Below are positions 50,621-60,099 of a DNA stretch of 64,000 bases, piece by piece. Each line of letters opens with the position of its first letter. The first letter of the stretch is position 1. The position numbers and the translations under genes are program-made. The stretch is taken from positions 1,623,652 to 1,687,651 of the forward strand of contig NZ_FLKM01000008.1 of assembly GCF_900086585.1 (NCBI RefSeq). The letters are read 5' to 3'. The notes beneath the pieces are model-generated. The model worked only from the letters and a program-made list of their open reading frames with translations. It had not been told where the DNA came from and did no database searches. The stretch is from Emergencia timonensis (GTDB lineage Bacteria > Bacillota > Clostridia > Peptostreptococcales > Anaerovoracaceae).

Positions 50621-51409
50621 GTGAACAGGCTATTTATTCGTGAAAGTCAAGGCAGATTGACTTCAGAGGTGGGAAACCCCATAGACAAAGTGAATATTGC
50701 AGTAACCGGCCTGGGTCAGAACGTTGGAACTACTTTTGTTGCATCGTCTCTGGCCTTTTATTTTGCAGAGAAAGGGAATAATCTGACTTTTACCCAATGT
50801 TTGACGCCAAGCCGCAGCAACGGCCTGTTGTACGATGCAGTTGCCATGGATCAGCGTTTTCACAGCAGAACCTTTGTCGACTTTTACGATTTAATTAAAG
50901 ACGGAAAACCTATTAAAGATAAGAAAAATATTGAGAGCGGCATCAATTGGCGGCTTCCTACACCTTGGGACTGTGAAAAGAAATTGGACCTGGACCAGGA
51001 GCAAAAGTCCAGACTGATCCAGGGGGCGAGAAGCCAGATTTGCGTCTATGATTTTGAAGTAGAAGAGGACTGGGACAAATTTCTACTGGACATGGACGTG
51101 ATACTGGTGGTCGTAGATCCGCTGCCGTCAAAGCTGATCAGACACAGCGGCCGTTTTAAACAATTGAAACAGATGGAACTGGCGGGAGCAAAAGTCAAAT
51201 GGCTTGTAAATCGTGTCAACGCAGGCATCAATCGAAGGCAAGTCAGCGGTTATCTTAAGTCCAATGACTTGATTTTGATCGAAGAATTCCCCATAGAAGC
51301 CGTATATGCAGATGAATTTTTTTGCAGATTTCACTGGCAGAATCATGAAATCAGGTGTAAATTAATGGATATTTTCACAAAAGTTTCACACGAAATGGAC
51401 GTATTATAG
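50621..51409 (+). CDS. ParA/MinD-like protein with a degenerate P-loop
   Basis: 262 aa. GTG at 50621 follows AGGAGGCGG; the longer frame upstream has no site. The start of the SIMIBI fold is visible (KVNIAVTGLGQNVGTTFVAS, residues 23-42), but the loop reads GQNVGTT where GGVGKTT is expected, so the Walker A lysine is Thr. Strands VILVVVDP and WLVNRVN at the typical D-x-P and N-K-x-D-like places support the fold. Weak nucleotide hydrolysis or pure scaffolding is likely. Neighbours are ftsE-ftsX, so a role at the envelope or division site is possible but inferred. Confidence 0.65.
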   Translation: MNRLFIRESQGRLTSEVGNPIDKVNIAVTGLGQNVGTTFVASSLAFYFAEKGNNLTFTQCLTPSRSNGLLYDAVAMDQRFHSRTFVDFYDLIKDGKPIKDKKNIESGINWRLPTPWDCEKKLDLDQEQKSRLIQGARSQICVYDFEVEEDWDKFLLDMDVILVVVDPLPSKLIRHSGRFKQLKQMELAGAKVKWLVNRVNAGINRRQVSGYLKSNDLILIEEFPIEAVYADEFFCRFHWQNHEIRCKLMDIFTKVSHEMDVL

Positions 51410-51491
51410 CCCATTTTCTATTTAAAAAAAGGTCAGAATATAGTATACTTTAGATATATGTGTTGAACAAACTAGAAAAAAGGGGAAAAAC

Positions 51492-52208
51492 ATGATAACA
51501 TTCGACAACGTGACTAAAATATACAATACTAATGTTGGTCTTGAGAATGCAAGTGTGAACATTGATAAAGGTGATTTTGTTTTCCTCGTGGGCCCCAGCG
51601 GCGCAGGGAAATCAACTTTCATTAAACTGATATTAAAAGAAATCGATGCCGATGCAGGCAGCATCATCGTAGACGGAGATGAAGTAACCGCCATGAGCAA
51701 CCGGGAGATACCGGATCTCAGGAGGAAAATTGGCATCGTATTCCAGGATTTCCGGCTGCTGCCGAAGAAGACCGTTTACGAAAACGTCGCCTTTGCTATG
51801 GAAATCCTACATAGAACAAAGCGACAGATCCGAAAGAAAGTTCCTCAGGTGTTGAGCCTGGTGGGAATCAGCGACAAGGCGGACAAATATCCCGATGAGC
51901 TGTCGGCGGGAGAACAGCAGAGAGTCGCCATCGCAAGAGCAATTATCAATAATCCTACGGTTCTCATCGCAGATGAACCTACGGGAAACCTGGACCCAGA
52001 TACAGCAAACGACATTATGGACCTTTTGAACCAAATTAATATGACGGGCACAACGATTGTGATGGTAACCCACGCCAAGGATATTGTGGACAGAATGCAG
52101 AAGCGTGTCGTTGCAATTGAGTCCGGACATATTGTCAGAGACGAATTCGGACAGTACGGCTATGAAGAGGAGAATGACATCAGGGAGGAGGTCTTTGACG
52201 ATGAGTAG
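51492..52208 (+). CDS. ftsE: Cell-division ABC ATPase FtsE
   Basis: 238 aa, ATG at 51492 behind AAAAAGGGG. Walker A GPSGAGKST, Q-loop FQDFRLLPKKTVYENV (typical of FtsE), signature ELSAGEQQRVAIARA, Walker [13 protein letters not shown] and H-loop VTHAKD. With FtsX it drives a murein hydrolase across the membrane during division or elongation. Overlaps ftsX by eight bases. Confidence 0.96.
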   Translation: MITFDNVTKIYNTNVGLENASVNIDKGDFVFLVGPSGAGKSTFIKLILKEIDADAGSIIVDGDEVTAMSNREIPDLRRKIGIVFQDFRLLPKKTVYENVAFAMEILHRTKRQIRKKVPQVLSLVGISDKADKYPDELSAGEQQRVAIARAIINNPTVLIADEPTGNLDPDTANDIMDLLNQINMTGTTIVMVTHAKDIVDRMQKRVVAIESGHIVRDEFGQYGYEEENDIREEVFDDE

Positions 52209-53091
52209 AGTTGGCTATAACATCAAACAAGCCCTATTGCAGATTGGCAGAAACAAAGGCATGAGCCTGGCCTCCGTCTTTGCTATTACAGCCATGATGC
52301 TGATTTTAGGGTTATTCTTTGTAATAACAGTGAATGTGAATCTATTTACCGAGATGGTGAAATCAGATTATGATCAAGTAGAAATTTTCTTAAAGGATGC
52401 GACGACGACGGATGACGCACAATCGATTATGGACAAAGTAGAAACCTACGATGATGTGAAATCCGTTGAATACAGAAGCAAAGAAGACGCTCTGAAAATC
52501 ATGAAGAAGCGGTGGGGAGAAAGCAGCTATCTGCTGGACTCTCTTGGCGATAATCCGCTCCCTAATTCTATCTTGATTACGGTGGATTCTTTGGACAGCG
52601 CTGGTAAGGTTACTGAATATGCCGGCAGTATGGACGGCGTAGAAGACGTCAAATACTATAAAGAAACTGTGGAAAAGCTGACAAAGGTAACAAATTTTCT
52701 TCAGATTGCAGCGCTAGTGATCATGGCGTTCCTGATCGTCGTATCAGTGGTCGTCGTATCCAACACCATCAAATTGACTGTCTTTGCCAGGTCGCGCGAG
52801 ATTTCTATTATGAAATATGTGGGGGCCACAAACTGGTTCATCAGAGGGCCGTTCCTGGTAGAGGGGATTCTCATCGGTATCTTTGCATCGCTGGTTTCAG
52901 CAGGAATTACATATCTTCTGTACAGCAAAATTGTATCGATTATCGGCACACAAGCTATGATGATTTTGTCTTCGCCGCTGGTGCCGGCCGGATATCTGGC
53001 CGGAAACCTGATCTGCATCTTCCTGGCAATGGGAGTCAGCATCGGCGCCTGCGGAAGTATTATTTCGATGAGAAAGTTCTTAGATACGTAA
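52201..53091 (+). CDS. ftsX: Cell-division protein FtsX
   Basis: 296 aa, ATG at 52201 inside the ftsE end, with GGAGG upstream. Four membrane helices: one near the N-terminus, then an extracellular loop (~55-165) that binds the hydrolase activator, then three at ~170-290. The coupling motif ISIMKYVGATNWFIRGPFLVEG is complete. Followed after 47 bases by the M23 protein, the expected partner. Confidence 0.95.
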   Translation: MSRVGYNIKQALLQIGRNKGMSLASVFAITAMMLILGLFFVITVNVNLFTEMVKSDYDQVEIFLKDATTTDDAQSIMDKVETYDDVKSVEYRSKEDALKIMKKRWGESSYLLDSLGDNPLPNSILITVDSLDSAGKVTEYAGSMDGVEDVKYYKETVEKLTKVTNFLQIAALVIMAFLIVVSVVVVSNTIKLTVFARSREISIMKYVGATNWFIRGPFLVEGILIGIFASLVSAGITYLLYSKIVSIIGTQAMMILSSPLVPAGYLAGNLICIFLAMGVSIGACGSIISMRKFLDT

Positions 53092-53138
53092 ATCGCATTG
53101 AAAAACATGATTCGATCAACGCAATTAGGAGGTAAATT

Positions 53139-54185
53139 ATGAAGAAAAAGTCTTTAGTGAGTATTCTGATCTTTGTACTGATAGCAGCAATGGGGACCTT
53201 TAGCTTATCCTACGCAACTTCTGTTTCGGATAAACAGGATGAGCTGGATTCAATTAACCAGCAGAAAGATGATGTATCCAGCGATATGAATGCGCTCACA
53301 TCCAGCATCAAAGAACAGCAGGCCGAGATTGACAGACTGCAGGGCACCATGGACAAAAAACAGTCAGAAATAAATGAGGCTGAAAGAGATATCGAAGAAA
53401 CCAAGAGGAATATTGAAGAGAGACAGGACGGTCTCGACAATAGATTGCGGACAATGTACAAGAACGGTTCCGTCGGATTTCTCGATGTACTTTTGGGATC
53501 TAACAGTATTTCTGAGTTCATCTCAAATCTGGAGATGATTCAGAGAATCTACAAGAACGACCAGAACACTTTGACGACGCTGGAAGAGCAGCATCAGGAA
53601 TTGGAAGAAAAACAGACGGCGCTGAAGAACGAAAAAGCGGAGCTCAGTGAACAGAAGGCTGTGGCAGAAGAGAAACAGTCTGCCCTGCAGAGTGACAAAG
53701 AAAAGCTGCAGAAGAAGTTAGACGAACTCAATGCAGAGGCGGATAAGGTCAGCAGCGAAATCGCTGGTCTGCAGGATCACGACAAAGTATACAAAGGCGG
53801 CAAATTCATTTGGCCTACTACATCGAGTACGATCACTTCACCCTTTGGCTTTAGAATTCATCCGGTTACCGGGGTCTACACAGGTCATACCGGGGTGGAT
53901 ATCGGCGTGGGCATGGGATCGCCCGTATATGCAGCCGCATCAGGCAGAGTCATCATCGCAGGCGGTTACGGCGGTTACGGTGAGGCAGTCGTCATCGACC
54001 ATGGAAGCGGTCTCAGCACCCTGTACGGACACAACAGCAGTGTCAGCGTCAGTGTAGGACAGAACGTAAAACAGGGCCAGGTCATCGCCAGCTCCGGTTC
54101 TACCGGTATCTCCACTGGACCGCATTTACATTTCGAAGTGAGAGTCAACGGCTCTTATGTTGACCCGATGTCATATTTTAATTAA
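53139..54185 (+). CDS. EnvC-like murein hydrolase activator / M23 endopeptidase
   Basis: 348 aa, ATG at 53139 behind TTAGGAGG. Signal peptide (residues 1-27), a long coiled coil (~30-210, heptads rich in Glu, Lys, Gln), and a C-terminal M23/LytM domain. The Zn site seems complete: HPVTGVYTGHTGVDIG and HLHFEVR give the His, Asp and final His positions, so it may be an active endopeptidase (like PcsB/CwlO-type partners), not only an activator. Genome order ftsE-ftsX-this gene supports direct control by FtsEX. Confidence 0.92.
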   Translation: MKKKSLVSILIFVLIAAMGTFSLSYATSVSDKQDELDSINQQKDDVSSDMNALTSSIKEQQAEIDRLQGTMDKKQSEINEAERDIEETKRNIEERQDGLDNRLRTMYKNGSVGFLDVLLGSNSISEFISNLEMIQRIYKNDQNTLTTLEEQHQELEEKQTALKNEKAELSEQKAVAEEKQSALQSDKEKLQKKLDELNAEADKVSSEIAGLQDHDKVYKGGKFIWPTTSSTITSPFGFRIHPVTGVYTGHTGVDIGVGMGSPVYAAASGRVIIAGGYGGYGEAVVIDHGSGLSTLYGHNSSVSVSVGQNVKQGQVIASSGSTGISTGPHLHFEVRVNGSYVDPMSYFN

Positions 54186-54200
54186 TTGCCGGGGAGAATG

Positions 54201-55838
54201 ATGAAGTTACAACCGAGAATTTTAGAGCTACTGAATAAGAGAGGGATTCGCACAGAAGAAGAAATCAAAGAATTTCTGTCTGACAAACCTCAGAAGACAT
54301 ATGATCCATTCCTGCTTCTCAATATGGAAGCAGGGGTGGATTTCATATTGTCTTCCATAGAAGAAAATGAACGAATCTGCATCTATGGCGATTACGATGC
54401 CGATGGAATTACTTCCACCTCTGTCTTGATGGAGGTTTTGTCCAAGCTGACGAAAAATTTGACCTATTACATTCCATCCAGATTTGAAGAAGGTTATGGA
54501 CTGAACTGCGAAGCGCTGAAGAAAATCAAAGCAAATGGGGTGGATTTGGTCATCACCGTGGATTGCGGCAGTGTTTCCTGTGCAGAAGTAGAGTATGCAA
54601 AGGAAATCGGGCTGAAAATTTTAGTAACAGATCACCACACTATTACAGACAAGCAGGCAGACTGCCTGGTCATCAATCCCATGCAGCCCGGCTGTCCTTA
54701 CCCATTTAAACATCTGGCCGGTGTGGGTGTCGCTTTTAAGCTGGCACAGGCATTGGCAGCAGAAACAGGTCTGCCGAAAAGCGTGGTGAACCGAACACTT
54801 GACCTGGTGGGGATCGGAACTATCGGTGACATCGTTCCTTTGGTAGATGAAAACAGAACCCTGGCAAAATACGGCATCAGGGCGATCAATGTCAGCCAAC
54901 GGCTGGGCCTGGTCAAGCTGATGGAAGGCGTCAGTCTGGATAAGGGCGCCGTCAGCTCGGAAAATATATCTTATATCATCGTACCGCATTTGAATGCCTC
55001 AGGCAGAATGGAAAACGCCGGAATTGCCGCAGGACTGATGATGGGAAACGATCAGGAAAAGGTCAGTCAGGGCGTAAACAAGCTGATTGCATGCAACACA
55101 GAACGGAAAAAGATACAGAGCGACACTTTTGAAATCTGCAAGAGCTTGGTGGAAGAAAGATATAAGGACGACTATTTTCTCGTGCTGGATTTGGAAGACG
55201 CACATGAAGGCATTACCGGTATCGTGGCCGGTAAGATCAAAGAGACTTATAACAAACCAGCCGTAATCGTAACGCCGACGGGAGAAGACTGCCTCAAAGG
55301 GACAGGGCGCAGTATTGAAGGCGTAAATATATACGACCTCTTAAAAGAAAATGACTTTCTCTTTGAACGATTTGGCGGACATGCCGCCGCCTGCGGATTT
55401 ACCATGAAGCGGCAAAACCTGTCAACTCTCCGGGAGAATCTGAATCGCAGTATGGAGCGTCTCCTCAAGGAGAATCCGGCTCTGTTCAATCAGAGACGAA
55501 AGGCAGACATGATACTCAGCGCTGCGGACGTCAATTTGGAATTGATTGAGGAAATGAAACTGCTGGAGCCATTCGGCTGCGATAACCCGCAGCCTTTGGT
55601 GCAGGTCAGTCTAGTGCCTGAGGCACTGCGGAGAATGGGAACCAACGGACAGTATACGAAGTTTAACGGCCGCCTGGATGACGGCCGCGAATTGCAATGT
55701 GTCATATTCAAAGATGCCAGTGAATATGATGAAATATTGCAAAGGAATCAAAAAATTAGTATAATAGGCACATTGGGTTGTCAGTCGTGGAATGGCAGAC
55801 AATACATGCAGATTACTGTCTTAGGTGCAGAAGAATAA
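54201..55838 (+). CDS. recJ: Single-strand-DNA exonuclease RecJ (DHH family)
   Basis: 545 aa, ATG 54201 or 54198 behind GGGGAG; the gap to the M23 gene is 15 bases. 5'-3' exonuclease for recombination and repair. DHH motifs: GDYDADG (63-69), VDCGS (120-124), TDHHT (DHH at 144-146), and the DHHA1 block with RFGGHAAACGF in the second half. A C-terminal OB fold follows. Length is normal. Confidence 0.94.
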   Translation: MKLQPRILELLNKRGIRTEEEIKEFLSDKPQKTYDPFLLLNMEAGVDFILSSIEENERICIYGDYDADGITSTSVLMEVLSKLTKNLTYYIPSRFEEGYGLNCEALKKIKANGVDLVITVDCGSVSCAEVEYAKEIGLKILVTDHHTITDKQADCLVINPMQPGCPYPFKHLAGVGVAFKLAQALAAETGLPKSVVNRTLDLVGIGTIGDIVPLVDENRTLAKYGIRAINVSQRLGLVKLMEGVSLDKGAVSSENISYIIVPHLNASGRMENAGIAAGLMMGNDQEKVSQGVNKLIACNTERKKIQSDTFEICKSLVEERYKDDYFLVLDLEDAHEGITGIVAGKIKETYNKPAVIVTPTGEDCLKGTGRSIEGVNIYDLLKENDFLFERFGGHAAACGFTMKRQNLSTLRENLNRSMERLLKENPALFNQRRKADMILSAADVNLELIEEMKLLEPFGCDNPQPLVQVSLVPEALRRMGTNGQYTKFNGRLDDGRELQCVIFKDASEYDEILQRNQKISIIGTLGCQSWNGRQYMQITVLGAEE

Positions 55839-55847
55839 GGTGGCATT

Positions 55848-57020
55848 ATGATTAAAATGAAAAAGAGAAGATTTGTACTTCTCATTGTGGGCGTAGTGAT
55901 TGCTGCGCTTTTATTCGGTTTTGCAGGTCTGAATCTCTTTGCCAGCGCTAAGGATATGGTGTTGGTGAAACGATCTGATTATGAAACCTTGAATCAGATA
56001 GGGGATAAATATTCTAAGCTGTATTCTCTGCAGAAGTCTATCGACGAGAAAAGTCTGTGGGATACTGACGAAGAGACACAGATGAACGCAATTTACAAAG
56101 CTCTTTTAGATTCATTAGGAGACAAGTACTCCAGGTACATGAATAAAGAGGAGTACAAGGCCTGGTCAAAATACGTGAACGGTACTTTTACTGGAATCGG
56201 CCTTACCTTCACCACTGATAAAAAAGGCAATTTTATCATCACAAAGGTGCTCACTGACAGTCCGGCAGCTTCTGGCGGCCTGAAGGAGGGCGACAAGCTC
56301 CTCAAAGTAGACGGAAAAACCTACAGCGATGCGGATGCTATGATGCTGGATATGCGCGGAGATGAGGGGACGAAGGTGGCGATTACCTATGAGCGGGGCG
56401 GAAGACAGAAGACAGTTAATTTAATCAGAGCAGAAGTCGCCGAACAATCAGTCTTTGCAAATGTTATAGATAAAAAATATGGTTACATACAGATTACCGG
56501 TTTTGAGAAAACGACTGCAGAGCAGTTCAAAGCGGAGCTGGCCAACCTTGAAAACAAAAACGTAAAAGGTCTGATTATTGATCTGAGAAATAACTTAGGC
56601 GGGTTTATGGATCAAGGAATTGAAATTGCAGATATGCTTCTGCCGGAATGCACCATAACCCATACGGAAGACAAGAACGGCAAGAAGGAGTTTTATAATT
56701 CTGACGAAAACTGCACGAAGCTGAAGTATGTGGTTCTAGTCAACGAGAATACAGCCAGCGCTTCGGAAATTGTGGCGGCAGCCATTAAAGACAACGGCGG
56801 AGGCAAACTGGTGGGAACGACGACCTATGGGAAAGGTATCATCCAGAGTACGGTTGCTTTTAAAGACGGTACGGCTATGAGTCTGACAATTATGCAGTAT
56901 CTGTCTCCAAAGAACAACAAAATTCACGGCATAGGCGTCAAACCTGATTACCAAGTGGATCAGAAAAAAGGTGCAAAAAAAGATTATCAGCTGGAAAAAG
57001 CCATCGATCTTTTATCATGA
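55848..57020 (+). CDS. C-terminal processing serine protease (S41, CtpA-like)
   Basis: 390 aa, ATG at 55848 behind AAGGTGG, nine bases after recJ. N-terminal signal/anchor helix (7-32), PDZ domain (~112-195, GIGLTF and GGLKEGDKLLKVDG), peptidase S41 domain (~200-370). The catalytic Ser is in NENTASASEI (S304) and the Lys in TTYGKGIIQ (K329). It trims secreted or envelope proteins; near ftsEX and the M23 protein a role in controlling cell-wall hydrolases is likely. Confidence 0.93.
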   Translation: MIKMKKRRFVLLIVGVVIAALLFGFAGLNLFASAKDMVLVKRSDYETLNQIGDKYSKLYSLQKSIDEKSLWDTDEETQMNAIYKALLDSLGDKYSRYMNKEEYKAWSKYVNGTFTGIGLTFTTDKKGNFIITKVLTDSPAASGGLKEGDKLLKVDGKTYSDADAMMLDMRGDEGTKVAITYERGGRQKTVNLIRAEVAEQSVFANVIDKKYGYIQITGFEKTTAEQFKAELANLENKNVKGLIIDLRNNLGGFMDQGIEIADMLLPECTITHTEDKNGKKEFYNSDENCTKLKYVVLVNENTASASEIVAAAIKDNGGGKLVGTTTYGKGIIQSTVAFKDGTAMSLTIMQYLSPKNNKIHGIGVKPDYQVDQKKGAKKDYQLEKAIDLLS

Positions 57021-57128
57021 TGAAGAGTGGCAGAATCCTTGCTTTCTCTTGCGAGAAGCGATTGACTTTAGCGTGTAAAAGTGCTATACTTGTATTGCGA
57101 TAAAGCAGATGAAAGGAGTTTTCGCAAG

Positions 57129-57437
57129 ATGGCATACGATTCAAAATTTAAAAGAGATGATATTGATGAACTTTTTGATGGCGTATTGACCCTGAAGGAT
57201 AGGGAAGACTGCTATAGGTTTTTTGAAGATATATGCACGATTAATGAGATACATGCAATCGCGCAAAGGCTGCAGGTAGCGAAGTTACTTTCGCAGAAGA
57301 AGACGTACAGTGAAATCGAAGAGATCACCAAAGCGTCCACAGCAACGATCAGCAGGATCAACAAATGTCTCGTTTACGGCGCTGACGGTTATCAGCGGGT
57401 GCTGGAGAGACTGGCAAATCAAAAGAACAAGAAATAA
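57129..57437 (+). CDS. YerC/YecD-family TrpR-like protein
   Basis: 102 aa, ATG at 57129 behind AAAGGAG; the upstream in-frame part is unsupported. A TrpR-like helix-turn-helix: CTINEIHAIAQRLQVAKLLS and the recognition part TKASTATISRINKCLVYG. Family function is not well known; it may sense an aromatic amino acid or act as a small repressor. Monocistronic with its own terminator. Confidence 0.9.
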   Translation: MAYDSKFKRDDIDELFDGVLTLKDREDCYRFFEDICTINEIHAIAQRLQVAKLLSQKKTYSEIEEITKASTATISRINKCLVYGADGYQRVLERLANQKNKK

Positions 57438-57450
57438 AGGTTATAGCTTC

Positions 57451-57479
57451 AGGACATCCGCGGATGTCCTTATTTTTTT
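57451..57479 (+). terminator. Terminator of the yerC-like gene
   Basis: AGGACATCCG and CGGATGTCCT form a perfect palindromic stem, followed by TATTTTTTT. Confidence 0.9.
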
Positions 57480-57565
57480 AGCCTAATGAAAATCAAATAG
57501 AGCAGAACGTGGTCACAGACGATCATTTGTGATAAAATAAAGAGAATAAAGAGAGGTGAAACTGA

Positions 57566-58126
57566 TTGAATCATATCTATTTATATGAAGGACCTTTTGA
57601 AAAGGGCGATAAGGGATATCCTATGATCAAAGAGGCTGCAAGAAGATATGCCCTGGAAAATGATTTAAACTTGGATTTGGAACAGGCAGAGATCGTGAGA
57701 GAAGAAAAGGGGAAACCATATTTTGCAGATCTACCGCTGGAATTTTCCCTGACTCACAGCGGACAGCTTTGGATGTGTTTGTTCAGCCAGCAGCCTTGCG
57801 GCATCGATTTACAGCAGGTGCAGCCCTGTGAATATGAGAAAATTGCCGGCAGACAGTATACCGAAGAGGAACGGCACTACGTCAGGCTCTGGGGCTTGGC
57901 AGGCTTTTTTGACCTCTGGGTGCGCAAAGAAGCCTTTTGCAAATGCACAGGGCAGGGCTTATTTACTGAGATGCCGTCCATGGTTGACGCGGACAGCGAC
58001 TTATGCGAAACAGTCAATTGGAAAGAAAAAAATTATTGCTTTACGGAAATTCCCATCGCTGACGATTTGAAATGCGTCGTCTGCGGCGAGGAAAAGATGG
58101 ATATAGAAATGAGGATTTTAGGATGA
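57566..58126 (+). CDS. Sfp-type 4'-phosphopantetheinyl transferase
   Basis: 186 aa. TTG start at 57566, seven bases after GAGAGGTG; no ATG is near. It transfers phosphopantetheine from CoA to a carrier protein. Motifs: KGKPYF, FSLTHSGQLWMC, GIDLQQV with the Mg-binding Asp and the FFDLWVRKEAFCKCTGQGL block with W-x-x-KEA. At 186 aa it is somewhat shorter than Sfp (~224). No carrier protein, NRPS or PKS is in the window, so the target lies elsewhere. The last four bases overlap the next gene (ATGA). Confidence 0.9.
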   Translation: MNHIYLYEGPFEKGDKGYPMIKEAARRYALENDLNLDLEQAEIVREEKGKPYFADLPLEFSLTHSGQLWMCLFSQQPCGIDLQQVQPCEYEKIAGRQYTEEERHYVRLWGLAGFFDLWVRKEAFCKCTGQGLFTEMPSMVDADSDLCETVNWKEKNYCFTEIPIADDLKCVVCGEEKMDIEMRILG

Positions 58127-58956
58127 TGAACTTTACATTTTTGTCAGAGAACAAGACGGACAACCCTGGCTGCGATGCCGAACACGGTTTGTCTATTTAC
58201 ATTGAAACAGACGAAATGACCATTCTCTTTGATACAGGAGCCTCCAATCTCTTTGAAAGAAATGCAGAGAGGAAGCATATCGATTTGACGAAGCCGGAGG
58301 CTTTGGTCATCAGTCACGGTCACTATGATCATACAGAAGGGGTGCCTAGATTTTGCGAAATCAATAAGACTGCGCCAATCTACATTCACAGAGACGCTTT
58401 TGGCGAATGTTACGGCATGGAGGGGGACAAAATAGACAAGAAACCCTGCAGCCTGAAATGGAGTCAAGAAGAACGAAAACGGATAGAAGACAGATTCTGT
58501 CTCACCGAGGGACCGCTGTGGCTGACCGATAACATCGTCATTTCCGGAACCATTCCAGATGTGCCTGGCAATGAACCGACAGAGAAGTTTTTTGAAAAGA
58601 AAGCGGACGGACAGATGGTGCCCGATCCCATGAACCACGAACAATTTTTAGGAATCCGCAACGGGGAGAAGGGAATTTTTCTCTTTTCTGGCTGCAGTCA
58701 CAAGGGCATTATTCCCGTACTGGAATACAGTAAGCAGCTGTTCCCGGGTGAAAAGATTGCCGGAATCATCGCCGGTATGCATCTGTTCTCGGCTACAGAT
58801 GAAATGCGGAAGACCGTAGTAGGAAAGGTAATTGCGGAACATCCCACAATGGTGATGCCGGTGCATTGTACAGGCATCGAGGCCATCTGTATGTTGAAAT
58901 CGGAGTTAGGCGATCAGTGTATCGTTGCAACGGCGGGGAATTCCTATGCATATTAA
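58123..58956 (+). CDS. MBL-fold metallohydrolase
   Basis: 277 aa, ATG at 58123 overlapping the previous stop, with GAGG eight bases upstream. It has the di-metal motif SHGHYDHTEG, followed by FSGCSHKGI and VMPVHCTG for the later metal ligands. The layout resembles the RFA-P synthase-like branch of the superfamily common in Clostridia. Substrate unknown. Translationally coupled to the transferase and overlapping recX by 11 bases. Confidence 0.88.
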   Translation: MMNFTFLSENKTDNPGCDAEHGLSIYIETDEMTILFDTGASNLFERNAERKHIDLTKPEALVISHGHYDHTEGVPRFCEINKTAPIYIHRDAFGECYGMEGDKIDKKPCSLKWSQEERKRIEDRFCLTEGPLWLTDNIVISGTIPDVPGNEPTEKFFEKKADGQMVPDPMNHEQFLGIRNGEKGIFLFSGCSHKGIIPVLEYSKQLFPGEKIAGIIAGMHLFSATDEMRKTVVGKVIAEHPTMVMPVHCTGIEAICMLKSELGDQCIVATAGNSYAY

Positions 58957-59404
58957 CGATGCAGCTCTGCGATACCTATCATCTCGCAGCCGTACTGTCT
59001 TTGAGATGAAAAAGCAATTGTCCCAAAAAGGATTTGCGGAGGAGGAAATCAACAGTCTGATCAGTGAATTTAAAGACTGCGGTTATCTTGACGATTTACG
59101 CTATTGCCAGGAGTACTTTCACTATGCTTTTGGCAAGGGAAAAGGCAAACGGCTGGTGCTGAATGAGCTGCGGGAAAAGGGCGTCGACCAGGCAGATATT
59201 GACATCGCCTTTGAAGAATATGATCTGGAAGTAGACGAGGTTGGCCGTGCCAGGGAAGAGGCTGCAAAAGTCCTGCGAATGGCTGGCATTGAAGACGGAC
59301 AGCCCGTTCCAGAGAAAATCGTAGGTCGTATCGCCAGAAAGCTGCAGTCCAAGGGTTATAGCAGCGACACGATTTACAGCATAATTGGAGACATGAGAAG
59401 ATGA
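58946..59404 (+). CDS. recX: RecX-family regulator of recombination
   Basis: 152 aa, ATG at 58946 inside the end of the MBL gene, with GGGGA upstream. Three-helix RecX repeats are visible (RYLSSRSRTVFEMKKQLSQK; FKDCGYLDDLRYCQEYF; LREKGVDQADIDIAFEEY). It binds RecA filaments and limits their activity. recA itself is not in the window. ATGA overlap with tcdA. Confidence 0.9.
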   Translation: MHINDAALRYLSSRSRTVFEMKKQLSQKGFAEEEINSLISEFKDCGYLDDLRYCQEYFHYAFGKGKGKRLVLNELREKGVDQADIDIAFEEYDLEVDEVGRAREEAAKVLRMAGIEDGQPVPEKIVGRIARKLQSKGYSSDTIYSIIGDMRR

Positions 59405-60099
59405 GCATGACAGAAAGAACAGCATTACTAATTGGAGAACAGGGCGTCAAGCGGCTGTCAGAGGCAAAGGTTTTGGTCTTTGGCGTCGGCGGCGTCGGCG
59501 GATTTGTCTGTGAGGCATTGGCCAGAGCAGGCGTCGGTCAGATTGATATCGTGGATAATGACGTTGTCTCGGAGAGCAATATCAACAGACAGATTATCGC
59601 TACTTGGGAGACCATAGGACAGGCAAAAACGGAGCTGATGCAAAAACGAATCGCATCGATCAATCCAGCGTGCAGAGCAGAGGCGTTTCACTGTTTTTAC
59701 CTGCCGGAAGATAAAACAGTAACGGACCAGTTTCATTTTGCTGCATACGACTATGTAGTGGACGCTATCGATACGGTTTCTGCAAAAATCGATATTATCA
59801 TCAGAAGCAAGGGCGCAGGCGTACCCGTTATTTCTTCTATGGGAACTGGCAACAAGCTGGACCCCGGCAAATTTGAAATAACGGATATCAGTAAGACCAG
59901 TGTCTGTCCTTTGGCCAAAGTAGTTCGCAGGGAACTGCGCCAGCGAGGCGTCAACGATGTAAAAGTGTTGTTTTCAAAAGAAGAGCCGATTAAAAATGGC
60001 GGCCGGACACCTGGAAGCATCAGCTTTGTTCCTTCTACTGCAGGACTGCTCATTGCAGGAGAAGTGATAAGGGATCTCCTGGGATTAAACACCAAATGA
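59401..60099 (+). CDS. tcdA: tRNA threonylcarbamoyladenosine dehydratase
   Basis: 232 aa, ATG at 59401 coupled to the recX stop. E1/ThiF-like fold: nucleotide loop VFGVGGVGGFVCEALARAGV, DNDVVSESNINRQ with the Arg-type finger, and DAIDTVSAKI. TcdA cyclises t6A to ct6A in ANN-decoding tRNAs. The tail PLAKVVRRELRQRGV ... GGRTPGSISFVPSTAGLLIA is typical of TcdA rather than ThiF or MoeB. Confidence 0.92.
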   Translation: MSMTERTALLIGEQGVKRLSEAKVLVFGVGGVGGFVCEALARAGVGQIDIVDNDVVSESNINRQIIATWETIGQAKTELMQKRIASINPACRAEAFHCFYLPEDKTVTDQFHFAAYDYVVDAIDTVSAKIDIIIRSKGAGVPVISSMGTGNKLDPGKFEITDISKTSVCPLAKVVRRELRQRGVNDVKVLFSKEEPIKNGGRTPGSISFVPSTAGLLIAGEVIRDLLGLNTK

